This document shows, in pieces, positions 56,778-64,000 of a DNA stretch of 64,000 nucleotides. The position numbers and the translations under genes are program-made. This stretch comes from Adiantum capillus-veneris (lineage: Eukaryota; Streptophyta; Polypodiopsida; Polypodiales; Pteridaceae), in NCBI GenBank assembly GCA_014529385.2, contig CM043945.1:145672741-145736740 (forward strand). Reading direction: 5' to 3'. The first letter of the stretch is position 1. Each line of letters opens with the position of its first letter. Under the pieces are notes generated by a model. That model was not told where the DNA came from. It did no database searches and saw only the letters and a list, made by a program, of their open reading frames with translations.

Positions 56778-57649
56778 TGTTATGGAATTGATATTTTACT
56801 TTTATTGCAGCTGCATGTGGAAAAGGCTTGACCGAGCTAGGCTATTGCAAAAGGAAATTACATTTTATGTATATTTATTCAAGTGCTCTTATATGAGTTT
56901 TGGCCATTTATGATCGGCCGGCCAGTTTGTACTCAATTTAACCATTTAAGAAATCTATAAATGAAATACGTGCAAGAGGGAAATGGTCACTCTTGCATGG
57001 GGGGAGATTGCACCCAGTGTCTGTGTATTCTTCTCTCCTCTCTTCTCTTCTCTTCTCTCTCACCATGTCGGCGTAGCACTCCACTCTAGGAGGTGGGCCT
57101 GCACGTGCTCGCCTACTTTGTCTCGCTCTTTGCCTCTCGACTCATGTGAGATTTGCTATGGTGTTTACGCGTACACAATGGCGCAGGTATGGAGATCTAT
57201 TGATTTATGGTCTATAGCATGTTATTCTATGTATTTTGCAGGGAGCCACGACTTCCGTTTGTAGCAGTGGTATCGAAGCATAGGCTACGCTCCAAGACAC
57301 AAACATTAACAAGCCGCAGCTAAGTATTTTGCTTTCTTATGTTTGTAGATTCCGCTAATTCCCTCAATTTATAATAATCTATGTTGGATGCATGATATAA
57401 TTCGTGATTTTTTTTTGGAATTAAAGAGATTCCTTCTTTGTTGTCATGATATAGTGATTGTTAATGTATTTATGTTTATAATTAAACATAATAATAATTG
57501 GATTAAACTAAATTATAGAGGAATACTGAACGAAAAAAAATTTATCATAGTAATTTCTTTAGATTCGAGGGAGAATATAACTAAAATTGTAAGAAGAAGA
57601 AGAAGGAATAAGGAGAATTATGATGATCAACTGGCTTCAAGTTCTATCC

Positions 57650-58040
57650 GACGAGTCTTGAAAACTCAACGGTAGATTGATATCGATGAGTATACAGCCA
57701 ATAATGAGCATGAAGATGTGCTTGGCAACCGGCAGTGAGAACAACTCCAACTAATGAGAGGAATCTAGCCACGATCAGTGTGATCCGACAACCTGAGTGC
57801 TTCGTAACATATGAGCCACCAAATGTGGAGATAAGGCAAGTCAAGTAAAGGGCTAAGGTGAAGGCTTTCGGCCCCTGGTTATTAACCTTGCAGTAGGTGC
57901 TCTTTGTTGCGACACGGCTCTCCACGTTGTTGTCTCTCCACCAAAGATGCCGATGTTGTATCCAAATATGAGGCCGCTGCACAAAGCAATGAATGTAGAG
58001 AACCTAGCCTTGGCTTTCGTGGTCGACATTGCTGGCTGAC
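57650..58040 (-). pseudogene. Captured fragment of a hexose (STP-type) transporter gene
   Basis: On the minus strand: FIALCSGLIFGYNIGIFGG, matching the first membrane segment of plant monosaccharide/H+ symporters (usual GLIFGYDIGISGG), followed by ALYLTCLISTFGGSYVTKH and GCRITLIVARFLSLVGVVL (the usual SSxxAS-x-VTRxFGRR loop and next segment). The two parts are in different frames, and the parent's later segments are absent. It lies antisense to the LTR element that contains it. It is a non-functional copy of part of a host major-facilitator gene. Confidence 0.65.
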
Positions 58041-61000
58041 ATCCAGGTTTATCTGCCTTATATGGTGGGTGGGTAAAGCTCAAGGCGGCAGCCAAATGGC
58101 GAGCGAACTGAGTTGTATACAGTAGTTGACCGACAATAGCAATCCGTCTCAAGCGAACACCCCCTCATCCCCAAGGCTCACCAATCGCCATGCAGAGCTT
58201 TGTCGACTAGCTAGTTGTCTACTCCCTCTCTCTTGTCTCACTACAGACAGTCGTTCCCCTTGTCTCTCATTGGCTCATCTTCGACACACTCTCTCTCTTT
58301 CTATCTCACTACGAGAACCATCCGCCGAAAGCTATCTCTTTCTCATCAACTCGTGGTTCTCAGTAGTTCGAGCGCCGCCATTTTCTTTAAGTTTACAAAT
58401 TTTTTGAGGTGCACAACACCTGATTTCCTACGGCCATCAACCCACTCTCTCACTATGTCTCCCTAGTCGAATATACAGTTCAATTACCTCTTTCTCTCTT
58501 TTTTTCCCTCGTCAAACAACTGGCAGCCGCTCGCTGTATGCCAGTAAACACACCACACCCTTCTAATTGTGTGTCTCTATCTATCTCCTTCGTAGGGCAT
58601 GCAACCACAATGCCCACACCCCTACTCCACTCAACATGGCGGCCTCACCTCCCGTGCTCTTTTCTCCACCTTCCCCTTCCCTTGTTGCATGTACCGCCCC
58701 CATCCTTCGATCAATACCAGCTTGACGGCTCATATTGCGGCTCATGCAGAAACCACCTACACACACTCACAACTCCCTCTCAATCTCTCTCTCTCTCCCT
58801 CGACAGCTAATGACGTCCACATTTTGTTTTCCTGCATGTCTCGTACCCAATTGATTGCTTCACCTACTCATGCCCACCCCTTCTTTGGCATGTTTACTCG
58901 TGCGTACCACTGCACATGCAGCCCAGTACTCATGCAATACACCCTCCACTCATACAGCGAAATCAATCCGCCAACCAACCAACATACATTTACTGCATGC
59001 TTCTCTCTCCTCGCTCTCTGTGACTTAGGGCACCCATACACTTGCAACCATATCCATTGCACATGCACAGCAGTAACCCTTGACGTAACTTCCATCGTCA
59101 ATCTTCTCTAGCCATCGTGTTTGCAACTCCTGGGGAGCAGTAGCGATACCGTCTGTAATCACCTTCGTCAGGTCAATCAAGGCATTCATCACGTCAATCA
59201 AGGCCGACTTGCGGGCAGGGGTTGATGTCCGCATTGTCCTTCATACCTTCTCACACCAAAAAGAGCATCATGGCTACACAAACCCCTCTGAGCAAGAATG
59301 GTTTGAGGCTACATTGTCTCGCTGTCTCGGTTGCCCCTCCATTTTCCAACCTCTCATATAGATACATCGTAGATCCTTTGAATTTATTGTCATAATGATA
59401 TCGACCACATCTTGTGCACTGACTAAGCGTCCACAGACTCCCTTGAATTTGCACGTTCCTTCTCAATTGTGTTGTCCACAGTAGTAGGTAAGTTTCTCAT
59501 CGTTATGGCTTGATCATCTTATACCCCTTGTCACATTGCAAGTTGCTACAATATTGTCTACTCCAGGATAAATACGTGCTTGCACCTTGCAACACATGCT
59601 ACACAGTAACCCATGCACATGAATATCTACATATAAGAAAGACAATTGTAGCCATGGAGCTTGAAACTTTTAATTTGATAGGCAACACATCGATTGCTAT
59701 AAGTTTATGCATTTTTTTTAAATGTTTTTTCCTGAGGTAGCTAAAGTCTGACTAGGCCCAACAAAAAGGTTGTACATGTAGGATTGAGCATGGAAGCTAC
59801 TCGGCACTTGGTAGTAGTGATAGAGCCACTAGATATTGAGCAACAAATTGCCAATGGCAATGGATCTTGGAAATGGTCGGGTGCGTGAAATATTATGGCG
59901 CCCACAAAACTACGTAATGTGTTGGGCACATTGTGTTTCTCCAAGAGTGTTTTCCATGCTAAGGATCCAACTCCATAGCTTTGTTGAAATCATTGTAAGC
60001 CTTGATCCACCTGACTAGCGACAAAAGGCACTATGCTCGGTTACAATAAGCCAATACAAGTAATTAGCATTGTTGCTTAAACTTAATAGCACTTGTTATT
60101 TTTAATACAAGGAGAGCTTTTTTTAAAGGGTTTTGTTTTTCTTTTCCACTTTGAATGTCTTTGCTAGGAATTGAACCTAATTTGCACCATGAAATTTTCA
60201 AATGAACAATGAAGATGCTTTTGAGGATAAGGTGTTGCATCAACCCAATGGCCCATGCTCTCTACTTTCCTATAAGCCTCCACCTCACTTTATTCCATCC
60301 TCGTAACTTACTTTGGATGAAAGTGGAGTTCACCTTTTATTTGCACATACTCCATGATTAGGCAGGTGTGTTCAGTGAGTATTGACACTCAAGGCTCCCG
60401 TTATCTTAATAAAGATGTTTAAAAATCTTGTGAGTGGAAATTATGATTTGTTTTTAGTCATCTGATCTTTGTAATATATCCTTCCAAGTCTCTGAGATGG
60501 ACTATCCTATCCCGTGAGTAGCTTTTAATTCAAGTAGGGTTTTACTTTTCCCTTCTCTTGATTTCATGCACTCATCGATTTAAAGGAGAGAATATTAACT
60601 AGACTCCTCTAGATGATAATGAATTTTATTTTCTCTATAATGGTTAGATTGTTGGCTATTTCAACTCTCTTGCTTTTATATGATGATTAAAACATAACTT
60701 CTTGAGCCAAACTACTTTAAGGCTTTGAATATGTTTTTTTGTTTTACCTAAGAGAACATTTTACAGGCAGGTGATTGCTTGCAATGGTCTTTATATTTAG
60801 GGAGTGTATACAAAAATGAGTCATGATGGTTGGGATCGACTCAAGATATTTCGTCTTTGGCCACATAAATTTAGTGTATGATTAGATTGTTGTTGAATTT
60901 AACACAGTCGTTTTTAGTACTAAATCTAAATAGAACGTTCTCATTTGAAAAGTTTTTGTTTTCAGAAAAGTTTTGCAAATAAATCTAAATAGATTGTTCT

Positions 61001-61600
61001 CATATGAAACTCTAGGTACGTCATTTCTTAATGCATTCTGATAATACACCTCTTGAAACATCATTTCAATTATTCTTGATAAGTAAGATCTATCTATGAC
61101 CTCAAAGTAGCATTCTCTAATTCACCACAAGTTCCTATCCCATCTCTTCTCTTATCTTGGCCCCTGATCCAAATTCCCCCACTCTTCACCACATATCCTT
61201 CTGGGCGGATCCTCTAGTTAATAGTGGTTTGATAAATTAATGTTTATTATATTTGATTTCTTTTAAGTGAGTCTTTTTGCAGATATTCTCACACCCTACA
61301 AATACCCAAGCACCTTTGCAGCAGGCAAGAATTTTTTTCCAAATGCTTTAAGACGAAAAAACTTCCTTACTTGTTTACATTATGTTGCAAAATCCATTGT
61401 TTCTAATATCATGGCTTCTATTTTCTTTGATTGGACTCTTTCTTGAGATGACTTGTCATATCACTACTTACATGAGCTCAGTTGGTGTGCAATGATCGCT
61501 AAGATTTGATACATGCTTTCACATTCCAATCTATTCCAATTTCATATCAAATAGGTCATTTATTTTTCACTTTTTATGCCTAGCCTAGTCCATTGGTCAC
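58040..61600. other. Interior of the LTR element without recognised genes
   Basis: 58200-58820 is C/T-rich. A short minus-strand frame near 59025-59234 (ALIDVMNALIDLTKVITDGI) and another at 59251-59466 are of unknown origin and might be further captured pieces. The remainder is A/T-rich with nothing recognised. Confidence 0.45.
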
Positions 61601-61608
61601 AGACACAT

Positions 61609-61806
61609 AGATTCGCCGATTTAGGCAGTGTGTCAATGCTCATCTAGTGCAGATTCGCCGATTTAGGCAGCACAACAACAACAAACTACAGATTCACACT
61701 TTTTGAACTTATGTCAAATGCAGATTTGCCGATTTAGGCAGCATTAGTGCAGATTCGCCAATTTAGGCAGCACGTCGGGTGTAGATTCGCCGGTTTAGGC
61801 AACACC
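61609..61806 (+). repeat. Spaced minisatellite, core ATTCGCCGATTTAGGCAG
   Basis: Five copies of GATTCGCCGATTTAGGCAG or a one-base variant (starting near 61611, 61651, 61722, 61752 and 61785), spaced 30-70 bp apart by unlike sequence. Located in the interior of the LTR element, about 450 bp before its 3' LTR. Confidence 0.88.
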
Positions 61807-62769
61807 GATCACAAAATCATGCTGCAGTGGCTGGCCACCACTGCAACTGGTATGATTTTGTTACCCGGGGATTTCAGATTTGGATATTTTAATTTTGGAT
61901 TTAAAATGGATATATATTGGCAGATACTTGCACATGGATTTTATGTGGGTTGTCGCAACACTATTTATGAAATTGGATTTGAGATTGATGAGAGTTGATT
62001 ATGATGATGATGAGTGTGACCAATGATATCTTGATTCATCAAGGTATGACATATATTGCTTATTCTATTGGTATGGGACACTAGAATAGGTAGTATGTGG
62101 ATGACGGCAGGCATAAGCTCATGTTGTTTAGTTTCATATATTATGTGATGTTTTTGACACAACATACTAATCATTGTTTTTGACAAGTATTGTTTGCAGA
62201 TTTTTATCCTCGCAACTAAGGACAGTTGCTTTCCAACGGAGAGGTATGTTATGGAATTGATATTTTACTGTTATTGCAGCTAACAGGTGGAAAAGGCTTG
62301 ACCGAGCTAGGCTATTGCAAAAGGAAATTACATTTTATGTATATTTATTCAAGTGCTCTTTAATGAGTTTTGGCCATTTATGACCGGTCGGCTAGTTTGT
62401 ACTCAATTTGACCATTTAAGAAATCTATAAATGAAATACGTGCAAGAGGGAAATGGTCACTTTTGCATGGGGGGAGATTGCACCCAGTGTTTGTGTATTC
62501 TTCTCTCCTATATTCTCTTCTCTTCTCTCTCACCGTGCTGGCGTAGCACTCCACTCTAGGAGGTGCGCCTACACGTGCTCGCTTACTTTGTCTCGCTCTC
62601 TGCCTCTCGACTCATGTGAGATTTGCTATGGCGTTTACGCGTACACAATGACGCAGGTATGGAAATCTATTGATTTATGGTCTATAGCATGTTATTCTAT
62701 GTATTTTGCAGGGAGCCACGACTTCCGTTTGTAGCAATATGAAGGTCCAGAAGGGTGATGTGTATACCA

Positions 62770-63150
62770 GCTATTAAGTTGGTTTTGTGTGCATTATGTT
62801 GATCCACGTCTTGTAGTTCTTTTTGCAGCAATAATATTACTACCCTATCATTATTCATTATTTTTTATTTTTGATGATACCTGGCCGGTATGGCTGGACT
62901 GGTTGGCCAAAATGGTGGCTTGATGGGTTACTGGAGGGTTATCCTTGACTGACTTGTGTTGCTGGATGACTGCAGCGCTATTAAAATTACTAACTATTGA
63001 TTATCTTTTGGTGCTATTTGGCCAATATGGCTGGCTGTTTTGGCTGAATGACTGGCATGGTCGGAATACTATATGGTCTAGCCTTGACTAACTCTTGTTG
63101 TAATGGTTGGTTGCAGCAATAAAGTGTTCACTAACTGTTGGTTATTTATG
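62770..63150 (+). repeat. Three diverged units of about 130 bp
   Basis: Each unit has CTTGACT(G/A)AC-TTGTTG-like text followed by TGCAGCAATAA/TGCAGCGCTATTAA, TTACTAACT(A/G)TTG and TTATTT, and between units GGCTGGCTG/TTGGCCAATATGG. Starts are near 62790, 62930 and 63070. Function unknown. Confidence 0.6.
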
Positions 63151-64000
63151 TGCTGGGAATTATACGAGCAGTAGACTGTTGATACATCATGGATAAATTT
63201 AAAGGTTTGGTTGGGGTTTCTGACTAGAATACTATGGTTGTTATGGCCCTTTGTTCGGCTTGAGAGTATTGATTGAAGCTTGGGTGTATAAGGCTTACAT
63301 TATTCTTTGGAAGCTGACATACATGTTCGATGGATAACATAATCTGACTTGTAATTGGCAGGCAGATGTGTTTTTGTAAAAGGTTTTTCTTATGATTGTT
63401 TGCATATCTTGGTTGGTTTCAAAGGGAATATGACTTTCAGATTGCTTAAACTCATGAAAATCTCTTAAACTCATGAAAATCTGCTTTCTAGAGGAATTTT
63501 TTAATAGTAAAATTAATTTCACAATGAACATGATGTTCTCGCCGGTATTTAAGATTGTCGGAATGAACCATATCATGGCTTGAATTCACATTTGATGTAG
63601 CAAGAACTAGGTCCTAGCTTGTTAAAACTTCACTTTAAATTAAAGCTAGACTTGAATTAAAACTATATGGTTTTTTCAAGAAATTTCATATTTTGTTAGA
63701 AACATACAAAATTTTGGCATATGGAAAACACAAAATTACTTATCACTTTGATTATTAGCAGCATGATTTTTTCTTTTTTGGTACCTCGGTGACATGGATG
63801 ACAACTAGGTCACCCTAGTTACCTGCAATGTTGTCTGGAAGCTAACCAAAAGTTTTTTTTCTTACTGTGGATGCAGGTAAGGGTGTCCTCTCCTTGGCTA
63901 CTGATTAAGAAGATGAAGTGATGTACTTGTAACTATTGGACTAAAACAGGACCATCTTACCCTTTATTGGCCTGTAACTAAGACGTATTTGCTTTGGATA
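63150..64000. other. Interval without a convincing gene
   Basis: Near 63875-63909 the text GTGGATGCAG then GTAAGGGTGTCCTCTCC could be an acceptor and a short last exon (GKGVLSLATD then stop), but no preceding exon was found. Otherwise nothing recognised. Confidence 0.3.

Larger units (their letters stand above)
56778..62736 (+). mobile_element. Non-coding LTR element carrying a host gene fragment, TSD ATATG
   Basis: Fossil LTR element of 5959 bp. LTRs are 56778-57266 (489 bp) and 62247-62736 (490 bp), ends TGTTATGG...TTTGTAGCA. A primer-binding site TGGTATCGAAGC (initiator-Met tRNA type) lies one base after the 5' LTR. ATATG is duplicated at 56773-56777 and 62737-62741. The LTRs differ by roughly 27 bases (about 5 percent), so the insertion is a few million years old at usual plant rates, with wide error. 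I see no gag or pol in the 5 kb interior; it carries a sugar-transporter fragment (57650-58040), C/T-rich DNA and a minisatellite. It must have moved with enzymes from another element. Confidence 0.9.

Noticed and set aside
58599-59111. 170-residue open frame as a gene
   Set aside because: His/Thr/Ser/Pro-rich translation of C/T/A-rich DNA inside the LTR element. No family sign.
63875-63909. Last exon of an unseen gene
   Set aside because: A plausible acceptor and ten codons only; no other exon found.

Overview
This is nuclear DNA of a land plant, from a repeat-rich, probably large genome. The evidence is En/Spm-type CACTA transposons with plant-only transposase domains, Tat-lineage and chromodomain Ty3/gypsy elements, Copia elements, tRNA-derived SINE-like sequences, and one plant secreted protein gene of the PR-1/CAP family. 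The species cannot be fixed from the sequence; a non-angiosperm such as a fern is possible but that is a guess. I see no rRNA, tRNA, CRISPR or bacterial features.

Only one host gene is convincing: a single-exon secreted protein (23909-25123). A signal peptide is followed by about 245 residues of Lys/Tyr/Pro-rich and Glu-rich repeats and a complete C-terminal CAP (PR-1) domain. Its 3' end is partly duplicated downstream, and a SINE-like insert sits in the duplicate.

Layout. 1-7215: body and 3' LTR of a Tat-lineage gypsy element, inserted in an older gypsy piece (7216-8891). 8892-17301: CACTA element 'C2' (TSD GTA) with two divergent genes and a large palindromic, CCAAT-rich repeat between them. 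17302-21240: chromodomain gypsy integrase and a long LTR. 21241-23840: Copia gag remnant and unassigned sequence. 23837-25860: the PR-1-like gene and its repeats. 27374-28638: a young miniature Copia-type element (TSD TGTTT). 29380-36014: a minus-strand Copia element split by CACTA element 'C1' (30176-34608, TSD TTG). 36015-36404: fragment of the chromodomain-type LTR. 36405-about 52960: old CACTA 'C4', opened by CACTA 'C3' (36463-43071, TSD AAT) and by a gag-only LTR element (43601-51456). 53700-54420: polypyrimidine DNA. 56778-62736: an LTR element (TSD ATATG) that holds an antisense hexose-transporter fragment. 62737-64000: non-coding repeats.

How the parts relate. The gag-only element at 43.6-51.5 kb has the same 2.6 kb LTR family as the pol-bearing Tat element at the window start, so the window holds a likely non-autonomous/autonomous pair. 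The four CACTA copies fall into two designs: C1 and C3 (ends CACTACAA, both genes on one strand) and C2 and C4 (ends CACTATAA, divergent genes where visible). All element borders, target duplications and divergence figures were read by eye and not computed.
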